A DNA stretch of 64,000 nt from contig NC_044558.1 in the NCBI RefSeq assembly GCF_007565055.1, positions 126,902,235-126,966,234 on the forward strand, written 5' to 3'. The notes beneath the pieces were generated by a model, which did not search any database, was not told where the DNA came from, and saw nothing but the letters and a program-made list of their open reading frames with translations. The stretch comes from Rhinopithecus roxellana (taxonomy: Eukaryota; Chordata; Mammalia; Primates; Cercopithecidae). The position numbers were made by a program, and so were the translations under genes. Below, in pieces: positions 22,364 to 33,581 of the stretch (its first letter is position 1; each line of letters starts with the position of its first letter).

Positions 22364-22988
22364 AAGACATATTTTTCTCTGTCACAATATATTATAATGT
22401 GTCAGCAGTCTTTTGATTACTCAAACTTGATAAGTAAACACTTGTACATTTGCCTTCAAATTTGTCAAGAATTTGTCTCAGACTTCTTGTTAGAGTTAAT
22501 AGGTATGATGTCTGAGTAACCAGTAAAATGTTATACTTACCTATGATTTGTTAATTAACTGTGTCCCTCATATGGTATTTTCAGTGTAAAACCCAGGTCA
22601 GTGGTTAGGCTACTTTGGTAACCCAGTCTTCTCCCCCAAGCCATATGTCAGATACTTAGAGTGAAATATCTTAGCAAGTTTGTTTTCTGGCTTTTGTAGA
22701 TCTGCTTTTTGTAAGCCAGTGCTTGATGTCACTTGGTATCTACCATTTTTGAGCATCATGGCATGATACTTTTTTGTCACTTGACTTAGCAACTGTATAT
22801 AGAATCATGAGCTATTTGGAAGATCACTGGGCTTCTCTTAGTAGATGTGGGAGCGGGAGAATTTCACATTTCTGAGTCTTGGAATCCCGCAGGTTGAGTT
22901 GGCATACAGCCTGATGAGAATTTCAGCCCTTTCCAGATTTTTAGAAAAAATATAATTACAATCTGATTTTTGTTTTTTAAAAAATTAA

Positions 22989-23288
22989 TTTTTTTTTTTT
23001 TTGAGACAGAGTTTGATTCTCGTTGCCCAGTCTGGAGTGCAGTGTTGTGGTCTCAGCTCACTGCAACCTCTGCCTCCCGGGTTCAGGTGATTCTCCTGCC
23101 TCAGCCTCCCTAGTATCTGGGATTACAGGCGTGAGCCACCATGCCCGGCTAATTTTTTTTGTATTTTTGGTAGAGACGGGATTTCACTATGTTGGCCAGG
23201 CTGGTCTCGAACTCCTGACCTCAGGTGGTCCACCTGCCTTGGCCTCCCAAAATGCTGGGATTACAAGTGTGAGCCACCGCACCCGGCC
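22989..23288 (-). mobile_element. AluS
   Basis: GAGACAGAGTTTGATTCTCG to CACCGCACCCGGCC. Confidence 0.92.
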
Positions 23289-23502
23289 AAGACTGATTTT
23301 TAAAATAAATATGTCATGTAATCACAGTAACTATATACATGTACCTTGCTGATATTATAGAATTAGACATGAAATGTTGGCGTTTGTCCCGTAAGTGTAA
23401 TATTGAAATGAAAAATCTCCCATGTCATTTCTTGATCCCTTATTCAAAATATCACTTGATTACCAATAATAAGATTCTGTAGCTGATTTTAAGAGTAATG
23501 CT

Positions 23503-23805
23503 GGCCGGGCGCGGTGGCTCAAGCCTGTAATCCCAGCACTTTGGGAGGCCGAGACGGGCGGATCATGAGGTCAGGAGATCGAGACCATCCTGGCTAATAC
23601 GGTGAAACCCCGTCTCTACTAAAAATACAAAAACTAGCCGGGCGACGAGGCGGGCGCCTGTAGTCCCAGCTACTCGGGAGGCTGAGGCAGGAGAATGGCG
23701 TGAACCCGGGAGGCGGAGCTTGCAGTGAGCTGAGAGCCGGCCACTGCACTCCAGCCTGGGCGGCAAGAGCGAGACTCCGTCTCATAAAAAAAAAAAAAAA
23801 AAAAA
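23503..23805 (+). mobile_element. AluYR-like with TSD
   Basis: TSD AAGAGTAATGCT at 23491 and 23806; carries GACGAGGCGGGCGCC. Confidence 0.95.
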
Positions 23806-23821
23806 AAGAGTAATGCTATTT

Positions 23822-24122
23822 GGCCGGGTGCGGTGGCTCGTGCCTGTGATCTCAGCTCTTTGGGAGGCTGAGGCGGGCGGATCACGAGGTCAGGAGTTTG
23901 AGACCAGCCTGGCCAATATGGTGAAACCCCATCTCTACTAAAAATACAAAAATTAGCTGGGTATGGTTGTGCGCCCCTGTAGTCCCAGCTACTGGGGAGG
24001 CTGAGGCAGAAGAACCGCTTGAACCCGGGAGGCGGAGGTTGCAGTGAGCTGAGATCACGCCACTTCACTCCAGCCTGGGCGACAGAATGAGACTCTGTCT
24101 CAAAAAATAAAATAAAATAAAA
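23822..24122 (+). mobile_element. AluS
   Basis: GGCCGGGTGCGGTGGCTCGT head; (TAAAA)n tail; GAGTAATGCTATTT at 23808 and again at 24124. Confidence 0.93.
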
Positions 24123-24269
24123 GGAGTAATGCTATTTTGACCAAAGATAGGAGTCCTGACCTTTGAAGGACATTATTTGCTAACCTATAAATGTGAAGGA
24201 TCAAATAATGTAGAAAATGTATTCCAGTTTTTTCCCACACACCAGTCATTAGGGTATAGACTACGGTTT

Positions 24270-24381
24270 GTTTGTTTGTTTGTTTGTAGAGATGAGGTTT
24301 CACCATGTTGCCCAGGCTGGTCTCCAACTCCTGGACTCCAGCGGTCTGCCCGTCTTGGTCTCTGAAAGTGCTGAGATTATA
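24270..24381 (-). mobile_element. Truncated Alu (left-arm part)
   Basis: GTAGAGATGAGGTTTCACCA to GTGCTGAGATTAT; flanked by ATAGACTACG / ATAGACTATG, suggesting a 5'-truncated insertion. Confidence 0.78.
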
Positions 24382-24500
24382 ATAGACTATGTGTTTTGAA
24401 TGATAAAATATGAATGAGAATTTGAAAGCTTAGTACTACTATAAAAGACAAGAAAACTCGATCTGATTTTGTGCTTTGAGATTGACTTTGTGTTTGTTTT

Positions 24501-24590
24501 TTCTCTTCTCTTCTCTTCTCTTCTCTTCTCTTCTCTTCTCTTCTCTTCTCTTCTCTTCTCTTCTCTTTTCTTCTCTTCTCTTCTTCTCTT
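24501..24590. repeat. (TTCTC)n microsatellite
   Basis: About 17 TTCTC units, likely grown from the tail of the following antisense Alu. Confidence 0.97.
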
Positions 24591-24894
24591 TTGTTTTTTT
24601 TGAGATGGAATCTCTTGTTGCCCCGGCTGGAGTGCAGTGGCACGACCTCAGCTCACTACAACCTCTGCCTCTCGGGTTCAAGCAATTCTCCTGCCTCAGC
24701 ATCTCAAGTAGCTGGGATTACAAGTGTGCACCACCAAACTCAGCCAATTTTTGTGTTTTTAGTATGGATGGGGTTTCACCATGTTGGCCAGGCTGGTCTT
24801 GAACTCCTGACCTAAGGAGTTCCTGAGGAGGACCTGATCGTCCTCCTCAGCCTCCCAAGGTGCTGGGATTACAGGCGTGAGCCACCATGCCTAG
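24591..24894 (-). mobile_element. AluS
   Basis: GAGATGGAATCTCTTGTTGC to ACCATGCCTAGC; has an extra GAGGAGGACC-rich insertion near 24825. Confidence 0.9.
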
Positions 24895-24981
24895 CAGGTT
24901 TTGTGTTTTGAAGAGTAGTTGTCGGTTGGAACATCAGATTTTTTTCTTTGAAATGAACTTTAAGAAAACAAAAACATTTTC

Positions 24982-25250
24982 GGCTGGGTGCAGTAATCCC
25001 AGCATTTTGGAAAGCTGAGGCAGGTAGATCACTTGAGCTCAGGAGTTTTCAGGCTAGCCTGGGCAGCATGACAAAATCCTGTCTCTACAAAAATTAGCTG
25101 GGTGTGGTGGCACACGCCTGTGGTCTTAGCCACTCAAGGGGATGAGGTGGGAGAATTGCTTGAGCCTAGGAGGTTGAGGTGCTGTGAGATCGCACCACTG
25201 CACTCCAGCCTGGATGGCAGAGTGAGATCCTGTCCCAAAAAAAAAACAAA
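24982..25250 (+). mobile_element. AluJ, head deleted
   Basis: GGCTGGGTGCAGTAATCCCA to GATCCTGTCCCAAAAA. Confidence 0.85.
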
Positions 25251-25254
25251 AAAC

Positions 25255-25470
25255 AATTTTAATATACAGTTCAGGGGCTTTAAGTACATTCACCTTATTG
25301 TGTAATAATCACCCACTGTCTCCAGAGCTTGTAAATTACCATCCCAAATTGAAATCTATATCCATTAAACAAACTTACTGTCTGCTCCCACTAGCTCCTG
25401 GTAACCACAGTTCTACTTTCTATCTCTGTGTGTTTGACTGTTGTAGGTATCTAATTAAGTAGAAAACACC
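25255..25470. mobile_element. L1M 3'-UTR-like fragment
   Basis: TACATTCACCTTATTGTGTA, TCCATTAAACAAACTTACTG and ACCACAGTTCTACTTTCTAT resemble the 3' region of L1ME-type elements. Orientation not assigned with confidence. Confidence 0.6.
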
Positions 25471-25524
25471 TGATTTTGTTGGCCTAATTATTTTTTTAGA
25501 TTTCTTCTTTCTTCTTTCTCTCTC

Positions 25525-25823
25525 TTTTTTTTTTTTTGAGGCGGAGTCTCGCTTTATCGCCCAGGCTGGAGTGCAGTGGCCAGATCTCGGCTCACTGCAA
25601 GCTCCGCCTCCCGGGTTTTACGCCATTCTCCTGCCTCAGCCTCCCGAGTAGCTGGGACTACAGGTGCCCGCCACCTCGCCAGGCTAGTTTTTTTTTGTAT
25701 TTTTTAGTAGAGACGGGGTTTCACCGTGTTAGCCAGGATGGTCTCGATCTCCTGACCTCGTGATCCGCCCGTCTCGGCCTCCCAAAGTGCTGGGATTACA
25801 GGCTTGAGCCACCGCGCCTGGCC
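25525..25823 (-). mobile_element. AluYR-like
   Basis: GAGGCGGAGTCTCGC to CGCGCCTGGCC; TSD TCTTCTTTCTCTCT either side. Confidence 0.93.
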
Positions 25824-26202
25824 TCTTCTTTCTCTCTTAAGTGTTAAAGTGTCATCATGGAACAGAAACAGATGAGGAAAAAATTGGTAACCCTAGAAGA
25901 TTTTATGCTTCTGATTATTGAAAGATGACAATTTTACTGGAGCAGTAAGTTAGCAAGATCTAAACTATATTAATTTCTGTTCCTTTTTCTCATTCCACTA
26001 TAATCTTTGCCCTGGGGAGAAAAGCAAAACCATTATATAACCACTTAGCATTGTTTTTTCCCCCCTTTTAAGCTGTTTATGTTGCTATGTTCATGTGGAC
26101 TTCTTTGGAGGCTGAAGTCAAGTGGAGTTTAGATTTTCCTGGCCTGATTTCTACATTAAAATCAAACTAATCATTTAAACACCAAATTATGAATACACTT
26201 TT

Positions 26203-26299
26203 TTTTCTTAGAGATGAGGTCTCACTGTGTTGCCCATTCTGGTCTGGTCTTGGCTTCCCAAAGTGCTAGAATTACAGGCGTGAGCCACCATGCCCCGAC
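26203..26299 (-). mobile_element. Alu fragment, internally deleted
   Basis: TTAGAGATGAGGTCTCACTG to CCACCATGCCC; AATACAC repeats flank it. Confidence 0.8.
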
Positions 26300-26411
26300 C
26301 AATACACCTTTTTAAAAAAAAATCATCAGAGTGCCTTCTACAATTTCAAAAATAAAAACAAAACAGGCAAAAAGAGAATCAAACCTATCTTTACTGTTAA
26401 GTATGATAGAA

Positions 26412-26685
26412 TTTTGTTACTGTTGCCCAGGCTGGAGTGCAGTGGTGCAATCTCCTCTCACTGCAACCTCCACCTCCCAGGTTTGAGTAATTCTCCTGTG
26501 TCAGCTTCCTAAGTTGCTGGGACTACAGGTGTGCTCCACCACACCTGACTTACTTTTGTATTTTTAGTAGAGATGGGGTTTCACCATGTTGGCCAGCCTA
26601 GTCTCGAACTCCTGAGCTCAGGTGATCCACCCGCCTCTGGCTCCCGAAGTGCTGGGATTACAGGCCTGAGCCACTGTGCCTGGCC
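26412..26685 (-). mobile_element. AluS, tail side trimmed
   Basis: TTACTGTTGCCCAGGCTGGA to CACTGTGCCTGGCC. Confidence 0.88.
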
Positions 26686-27057
26686 TAGGTCCGTTCTTCT
26701 GTGTGTGACTGATTTCTGAAGATTAGGCTCTGAGTTATCTTACTAATGAAATTTCAAATCCCAGTGTCCTCTTAATATACACCTAAGTCTTGGAAAGTGG
26801 GGAACTTACAGGACTTTAGAGGCTCAGTGTAAAATATACTACTGCTCTTTCTTTCTCCGCTATTTCTCACATAAAAACGATTTCTGGAAAGCTGTTTAGG
26901 TTTCTTGATCTAGGATTTATTTTCTGTGTCATTTCAGGTTTACTTTTGCATATATTCTTTGGTGTGTTGTTTTGCTGAGAGGCAAAGTGAGGCGATTTTG
27001 GGCAAGGGAGGAATATGATACGATGTTATTGGAAGACTTGAATGAGTCCAGTTAACT

Positions 27058-27172
27058 ATAGCACTCAGGAGGTCAAGGTTGCAGTGAGCTATGATTGTGC
27101 CTCTGCCTTCCAGCCTAGATGATAGAGCAAGACTCTGTTTCATTTAAAAAAAAAAAAAAAGAAAGAAAAATA
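27058..27172 (+). mobile_element. Alu 3'-end fragment
   Basis: CAGGAGGTCAAGGTTGCAGT to a long A-rich tail. Confidence 0.82.
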
Positions 27173-27224
27173 AGGCTTGATGGTACCGTGGAATCATCGA
27201 TCCACCCCCTCTGCCTGACTTTTG

Positions 27225-27363
27225 TGTTTTTTTTTTTTTTTTTTTTTTTTGTTAATGAGACAGAGTCTTACTATGTTGTCCAACTCCTGGGCTTAAGCAG
27301 CGCTCCCACCTCAGCTTCTTGAGTTCCTGGGATTCCAGGCATGTACCACCACACTCAGCTGGC
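27225..27363 (-). mobile_element. Alu, internally deleted
   Basis: T-run, GAGACAGAGTCTTACTATGT to CACACTCAGCTGGCC. Confidence 0.8.
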
Positions 27364-27696
27364 CTACCTGACTTTAGATGGTGTCGCTCTTTTCTTTTTG
27401 TGTCATTTTACTGAAAACAAGATCATTTACTCAGTATAATTAGGCCTTTATTTTGGCATGTAGATTATTCTGTTAACTTGTTCTGCATTTAGAATATATT
27501 TGGCTGATTTTAATTTACTGGTAATAACTGAATTTCCTTGTGCATACTTACTCTGGCAGGTTAACATTGCATTTTTTTTGCAGTGGATATTTCATTTATT
27601 TACAGAAAGATTTCATGGATTCATTTGTGCTCTTCAGGTGCATAGGTGTTTGTGCATTTGTCTGTACTATCATACAAGCCATTTTAAGTATAGGCC

Positions 27697-27762
27697 ATTC
27701 AAATACATTCAAATACATACACTGGTACAAGGATACACTGGTTCATACACTGGTTCAAGGAT
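27697..27762. repeat. Short tandem array (units of about 10 and 14-16 bp)
   Basis: ATTCAAATAC occurs twice, then ATACACTGGT-type units occur three times. Confidence 0.85.
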
Positions 27763-28007
27763 ATTGACCAAAGTGAAGGAGACTCAGGCAACTCTTGGCT
27801 CCCAGGTTTGTACCGTCCTTACTCACTTTGGGCGTTTTGGAGAAGATTCCTGAAGGTAAAACCTGTTCTGATAGAAACTCAGTACTTTGTAGAGTTCTTA
27901 ACAGAAAGTCGAAACCTCCCTGTAACACTGAAATTTTAGACATCTACATCTCATGTGTAAGGCCCTTGTAAACTTGAAGATTTCTTTGGCAGTCCAAAAT
28001 ATATATG

Positions 28008-28300
28008 TTTGTTTTTTGAGATGGAGTCTCTTTCTGTCACCCAGGCTGGGGTGTAGTGGAGCCATCTCAGCTCACTGCAACTTCCACCTCCTAGGTTCAA
28101 GCAATCCTCCTGCCTCAGTCTCCCAAGTAGCTGGGATTACAGGCATGTGTCATCACACCTGGTTAAGTTTTTGTATTTTTAGTAGAGGTGGGATTTCACC
28201 ATGTTGGCCAGGCTGGTCTTGAACTCCTGACCTCAAGTGATCTACTCACCTCGGCCTCTCAGAGTGCTGAGATTACAGGTGTGAGCCACTGCACCTGGCC
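28008..28300 (-). mobile_element. AluS
   Basis: GAGATGGAGTCTCTTTCTGT to CACTGCACCTGGCC. Confidence 0.9.
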
Positions 28301-28607
28301 CAAAAATATTCTTTTAATGCCTGTGTGAGTTTAAAATTTCTTTTCTTGGACGTTCTGGCAGGAAAACCTGATGGCAGTTATTTTGAAAAGGAACCTTTGG
28401 TGTCTAATATAAACCCAGTTATTTCATTGACTGGTCTTTCTGAGATAATATAACTTGTATTTTCATAGTGTTTTGGACTTACCAAATGTGTGCTCAGAGT
28501 ATTTCTGATGAAAAAGGAAGTAGATGATTCTTCCAAGATTACATAGCTACAAAGTGAAAGAGCTGGATTGAATTCAGTTTATCTTCTTACAAAAAAATAC
28601 TTATCTA

Positions 28608-28873
28608 GGATCCCACTGTTGGCTCCAGTCGGAGTGTAGTGGCATGATCTTAGCTCACATAGCCTCAAACTCCTGGACTCAGGCAATCCTTCTACCTCAG
28701 TGTAGTAGCTGGGACTGTAGGCACGCATCACTACGTCTGGCTACTTTAAACATTTTCAGAGTTGGGATCTTGCTGTGTTGCCCATATTGGTCTGAAAATC
28801 TGTCTTGTAGCCATCATCTTGCCTCAGCCGACCGAGCAGCTGGGATTCCAGGCACGAGTCACTATGCTCAGCA
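28608..28873 (-). mobile_element. AluJ, strongly diverged
   Basis: CGGAGTGTAGTGGCATGATC to GTCACTATGCTCAGC; several gaps. Confidence 0.75.
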
Positions 28874-29104
28874 GGTTGTTTTCTGTTTCTGGTACGTCTA
28901 ATACAGCCTAATACGACACAATTTGCTGTATCATGAGAGACTAGACTTTGGACTCCTGTGTCTTATTCTGTTAAAATAGCCAGACCTTAATTCATTTTAA
29001 AATAGAAGAACCATGGCAAATTATATTCTTGAACATACTCCTTCCAAATTTGGATATAATTGGAATCCTATGGTATTTGATTTTTGATTTTTCAGTGTTA
29101 ATCT

Positions 29105-29401
29105 TTTTTTTTTTTTTTGAGATGGGGTCTCGCTCTGTCGCCCAGGCTGGAGTGCAGTGGCCAGATCTCAGCTCACTGCAAGCTCCACCGCCCGGATTTA
29201 CGCCATTCTCCTGCCTCAGCCTCCCGAGTAGCTGGGACTACAGGCGCCCGCCACCTCACCCGGCTAGTTTTTTGTATTTTTTTAGTAGAGACGGGGTTTC
29301 ACCATGTTAGCCAGGATGGTCTCGATCTCCTGACCTCATGATCCGCCCATCTCGGCCTCCCAAAGTGCTGGGATTACAGGCTTGAGCCACCGCGCCCAGC
29401 C
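29105..29401 (-). mobile_element. AluYR-like
   Basis: GAGATGGGGTCTCGC to CCGCGCCCAGCC. Confidence 0.92.
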
Positions 29402-29677
29402 TAGCTCTATAGTCATGTTTGCTCATAGGAAAAAAAAATAGAAGCCGGATACTGCTGTTTTCACCAAATTTAGTGATTGAGTATTGTTAGGTAGAGGCAG
29501 TGCTTATTTCGAAGGAACTAAATCCTATCTTTAATAAGAGTATTGCAGAGTAGGGCAGGGGGAGTCACTTAAGAATCCTTTTAACGTTAAGGAGAATCCT
29601 TCTGTCACAAAAGTTGTTACAGGAATGATGTTGATATTGTTCCCAAATACTTTCTTTAAGGCATTTCTGTTTATGTA

Positions 29678-29756
29678 TTAGGTTAGTGCACAAGTAATTG
29701 CCTTTTTTTCAATTACATTAATGACAAAAACAGCAATTACTTGCACACCAAACTAA
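29678..29756. mobile_element. MADE1 miniature mariner element (mir-548-type hairpin)
   Basis: A 79-bp near-palindrome starts TTAGGTTAGTGCACAAGTAA and ends TTACTTGCACACCAAACTAA, flanked by TA dinucleotides (29676-29677, 29757-29758). This matches MADE1, the 80-bp Tc1/mariner MITE whose hairpins gave rise to the primate mir-548 family. As an intronic hairpin on the AEBP2 transcript it could be a Drosha substrate, though arm mismatches may prevent it. Confidence 0.93.
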
Positions 29757-29805
29757 TAGTGTGATTTATGAGAGAATTTTAAACCAACCCCTGATTCCTC
29801 TTCTT

Positions 29806-30106
29806 TTTTTTTTTTTTTTTTTTTGAGACGGAGTCTTGCTCTGTCACCCAAGCTGGAGTGCACTGGCCAGATCTCAGCTCACTGCAAGCTCCGCCTCCCA
29901 GGTTCATGCCATTCTCCTGCCTCAGCCTCCTGAGTAGCTGGGACTACAGACGCCCGCCACCTCGCCCGGCTAGTTTTTTGTATTTTTTAGTAGAGACGGG
30001 GTTTCACCGTGTTAGCCAGGATGGTCTCGATCTCCTGACCTTGTGATCCGCCCGCCTCGGACTCCCAAAGTGCTGGGATTACAGGCTTGAGCCACCGCGC
30101 CCGGCC
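29806..30106 (-). mobile_element. AluYR-like with TSD
   Basis: TSD GATTCCTCTTCTT at 29793 and 30108; inserted about 50 bp from MADE1. Confidence 0.95.
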
Positions 30107-30160
30107 AGATTCCTCTTCTTTATTACTTGGATTGAAAAATAAGACTTTGAGTCTATTAGT

Positions 30161-30162
<2 letters not shown>

Positions 30163-30198
<36 letters not shown>

Positions 30199-30483
30199 AG
30201 ACAAGATCTATCTCTTACTGCCCAGGCTGGAGTTCAATGGCATAATCATAGCAGCTCACTGTAGCTTTGCCCTCTCCGGCTCAAGCAATTCTCCCACCTC
30301 AGCCTTCTAAGTAGCTGGGACTACAGGTGGACACCACCCTGCCTGGTTAATTTTTGTGTATTTTGTATAGACAGGGTTATGTATGGCATGTTGCCCAGGC
30401 TGGCCTCATTCCTGGGCTCAAGCAGTCCTCTTGCTTTGGCCTTCCAAAGTGCTGGGGTTAGAGGTGTGAGCCACTGTGCCTGG
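30163..30483 (-). mobile_element. AluJ
   Basis: Long T-run; GAGTCTATTAGTAGT before and GAGTCTAGTAGT after. Confidence 0.86.
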
Positions 30484-30587
30484 TGAGTCTAGTAGTCTTG
30501 ATTTCAAAAATTGATAGCATTAATTACCCATGTGTGATTATTAAACAATATTGAATTAATTTCTATAGCATTTAAGTTTTTTGTTTT

Positions 30588-30904
30588 TTGCTTTTTTTTT
30601 TGGAGAGAAGGTCTCACTCTGTCACCTACACTGGAGTGCAGTAGTGCCATTGTGGCTCACTGCAGCCTTCATCTCTTGGGCTTGATCAATCATCCTGCCT
30701 CAGCTACTGCACCCCCTCTCCACCGCCCCTGAGTAGCTGGGACTACAGGTGCATATGCCATTATGCCTAGCCAATTTTTTTTGTTACTTTTGTAGAGACA
30801 GGGTTTTGCCATGTTGCCCAGGCTGGTCTCGAACTCCTGAGCTCAAGCCATCCCCGTCGGCCTCCCAGAGTGCTGGAATTGCCGGTGTGGGCCACCACAT
30901 CGGG
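30588..30904 (-). mobile_element. AluJ
   Basis: GGAGAGAAGGTCTCACTCTG to CCACCACATCGGG; has an extra ACCCCCTCTCCACC insertion. Confidence 0.84.
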
Positions 30905-32247
30905 TGCATATAAGTATTGCTTTGTATTTTTTTCTGTTCCTAGATTTATTTTTAAAAGTTACTTTTAACTCTGAGAACCTTGGCCATTAGTTTATAAACA
31001 TGTTCTAGGGTTGGGAATTTTGAGTATGAAGGAGGTAATGTTATGAGTTCCTTTATCTCATACTTAAACTAGCAAATTCGTTGTGGAGTCAGGATATGCA
31101 GTAACTTCTCTAAACAGTCTTGTCGAATGGCAGTGTTGGTATTGCCTTGTTTATACCTATTTGAGATAAGATGATTTTGTTTTTGAGTAAAAATTGACCT
31201 CGATTATTTGTTTATAGACTGTCAGTTTTTCTAGTCTATTAAAAATTTTTATTTTAGGCTGGCTGAAGAAAGATTGTATATCTGTCTTGTGTTCTATTTG
31301 TATGTAGTGTATTACAATCTTCAAAGTGTGACTCTATGATTGTTCTTACCTTAGAAAAGAATAGAGCCTTTAAGTAGTTCTTTCAAGATAATGACTGTGG
31401 TAGACCCTTTTTTTCCTGATGTTGGGAAGCAGTTTTCAGTGTGTGGTTTGATGGAAATATCATCAGTTAGGAAATTGACATGTCACTGGTAGGAAGATGA
31501 TAAAGATTAGTTTGTTAGTTTTGGTGCTTTCCATACCTAGTTATACTTAGTACCCTGAACCTAGAATGTGGGTCTATGATGAAAGTATGGTAGCTCATGT
31601 CTGTTGTTTTTATTACTGTATTAATATTTTGTATTCAATTTGTTTCATAACAAAATTTCATATTCCAGACAGGGTCTCGAATATGTCTCTGTGTCATAAT
31701 CGAGATAGAAATAATTCTTCATGATTACAACAATACAAGAACAAATATTGTTAGTATGCTTGTGAGACCAGGATATCACCAGTAAAAAATTGTAATTTGA
31801 TAATTTTCATTCATTCTTTGAAGTTGAAAATATCCGTGTCTTCTAATTAACATTTATTGGTCATTTCATTAATTTTTTTATGCCTTTATATTTTCCTGCT
31901 ATTTAAAATTAGTAGATGTTTGTTCTTTTGTGCAGTAAATACAAAAATGTAAATAATGGCCCATGATCTCAGTTCCGAGGGATATGTTGCTAATGTTATA
32001 TATGTTTCCTTCTGAATGGTATTCTGTGATCTATGTTCCTATTCCTTACTGAAGGTGTGGTCAGTAGCATTAAGGGTGGCTCATACTAGGATGTTTCGAC
32101 AGTTTATATTAAGCATTTTGATTGGCTTGTACATTCAATAGTTCTTGTCAGTTGAAGACTTGTAACATGTTAATTTGAATGTATGAGAAATCAAACTCTT
32201 CTTGAGATAAGTCATGAAAATTAATATGGCTTTGTTTTTCTTAACAG

Positions 32248-32355
32248 GTATTTGTTTGCTTATGGAAAGGTTGTAAAGTATATAACACTCCATCTACCAG
32301 TCAAAGTTGGTTACAAAGGCATATGCTGACACACAGTGGAGACAAACCTTTCAAG
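32248..32355 (+). CDS. AEBP2: AEBP2 internal coding exon (zinc finger 2)
   Basis: Seen: the acceptor is TTTTTCTTAACAG, the exon is 108 nt (36 codons, phase 0 at both ends) and the donor is AAG|GTAAGG, close to consensus. It encodes VFVCLWKGC through HMLTHSGDKPFK. This is a C2H2 finger with a long loop, C-x4-C-x15-H-x3-H, ending in a Kruppel-type linker SGDKPFK that leads straight into the finger of the next coding exon. Because the length is a multiple of three, skipping would delete exactly finger 2 and keep the frame. A (TTTA)n tract and two antisense Alus start about 17 bases after the exon, unusually near a splice donor. Function as for the preceding exon: DNA and nucleosome contact within PRC2. 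Confidence 0.96.
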
Positions 32356-32371
32356 GTAAGGATGTATGTGT

Positions 32372-32417
32372 ATAAATTTTATTTATTTATTTATTTATTT
32401 ATTATTTATTTATTTAT
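32372..32417. repeat. (TTTA)n microsatellite
   Basis: TTTA/TTATTTA run, 17 bases after the AEBP2 finger-2 exon; likely tail of the next Alu. Confidence 0.95.
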
Positions 32418-32696
32418 GACACAGAGTCTCACTCTGTTGCCCAGGCTGGAGTGCAATGGTGCCATCTTAGCTCCCTGCAGCCTCCACCTGCTATGTTCAA
32501 GCGATTTTCCTGCCTCATCCTCCTGAGTAGCTGGGACTACAGACGTATGCCACCACATCTGGCTAATTTTTGTACTTTTAGTGGAGATGGTGTTTCACCA
32601 TGTTGGCCAGGCTGGTCTCAAACTCTTGACCTCAGGTGATTCTACTGCCTCGGCCACCCAAAGTGCTGGGATTACATGCATGAGCCACTGCGCCTG
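32418..32696 (-). mobile_element. AluS
   Basis: GACACAGAGTCTCACTCTGT to CACTGCGCCTGGC. Confidence 0.91.
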
Positions 32697-32700
32697 GCTG

Positions 32701-32704
<4 letters not shown>

Positions 32705-32732
<28 letters not shown>

Positions 32733-33011
32733 GAGACAGAGCCTCGCTCTGTTGCCAGGCTGGAGGGCAGTGGTGCGATCTCAGCTCACTGCAAGCTCCG
32801 CCTCCCAGGTTCACACCATTTTCCTGTCTCAGCCTCCCAAGTAGCTGGGACTACAGGTGCCTGCCACCACACCTGGCTAATTTTTTGTATTTTAGTAGAG
32901 ACAGGGTTTCACCATGTTGGCCAGGATGGTTTCAATCTCCTGACCTCGTGGTCCGCCTGCCTTGGCCTCCCAAAGTGCTGGGATTACAGGCGTGAGCCAC
33001 TGCGCCCGGCC
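32705..33011 (-). mobile_element. AluY
   Basis: 27-T run, GAGACAGAGCCTCGC to CACTGCGCCCGGCC. Confidence 0.92.
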
Positions 33012-33253
33012 TGTTGTTTTCTTTTAAATGTTAGCTTAAGCTGACATGTTTCCTAATAGGCGTAATTTTGTTCCTCTAAATTTTTTTAAAAACATTTGTT
33101 TTAACATTCTTATACATACATTGAATTTCAAAAGTAGATGGAGATTAAGCTTATTTGTTCTGTTTTTTTTCTATTTGAAGTACAGAAGTGTTGCTGTTGG
33201 ATTAGGCTCTTGAAAATAGCTAGTGGTAGACCAGTGACTGGAAGCCATGTTGG

Positions 33254-33581
33254 TTTTTTTTATTTTTTTATTTTATTTTATTTTATTATTATTTTTTTTT
33301 GAGATGGAGTCTTGCTTTGTCACCCAGGCTGGTGTGCTGTGGCCAGATCTCAGCTCACTGCAAGCTCCGCCTCCGGGTTCACGCCATTCTCCTGCCTCAG
33401 CCTCCCAGGTAGCTGGGACTACAGGCACCCGCCACCTCGCCCGGCTAGTTTTTTGTAGTTTTTAGTAGAGACGGAGTTTCACCGTGTTAGCCAGGATGGT
33501 CTCGATCTCCTGACCTCGTGATCCGCCCGTCTCGGCCTCCCAAAGTGCTGGGATTACAGGCTTGAGCCACCGTGCCCGGCC
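33254..33581 (-). mobile_element. AluYR-like
   Basis: (TTTTA)n head, GAGATGGAGTCTTGC to CCGTGCCCGGCC; GGTTTTTTT either side. Confidence 0.92.

Larger units (their letters stand above)
20796..32247 (+). other. AEBP2: AEBP2 intron between finger-1 and finger-2 exons
   Basis: Intron bounded by a GT (20796) and an AG (32246-32247). Beyond the listed repeats, the non-repetitive stretches are 20796-21730, 22377-22986, 25824-26200, 26686-27057, 27364-28007, 28301-28607, 28874-29104, 29402-29675 and the long 30905-32247. I see no gene or RNA in them. The last one is the longest repeat-poor block of this intron and directly precedes an exon. Confidence 0.9.

Noticed and set aside
29678..29756. Confirmed microRNA gene
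   Set aside because: Sequence supports only a MADE1 element; processing cannot be judged without small-RNA data.
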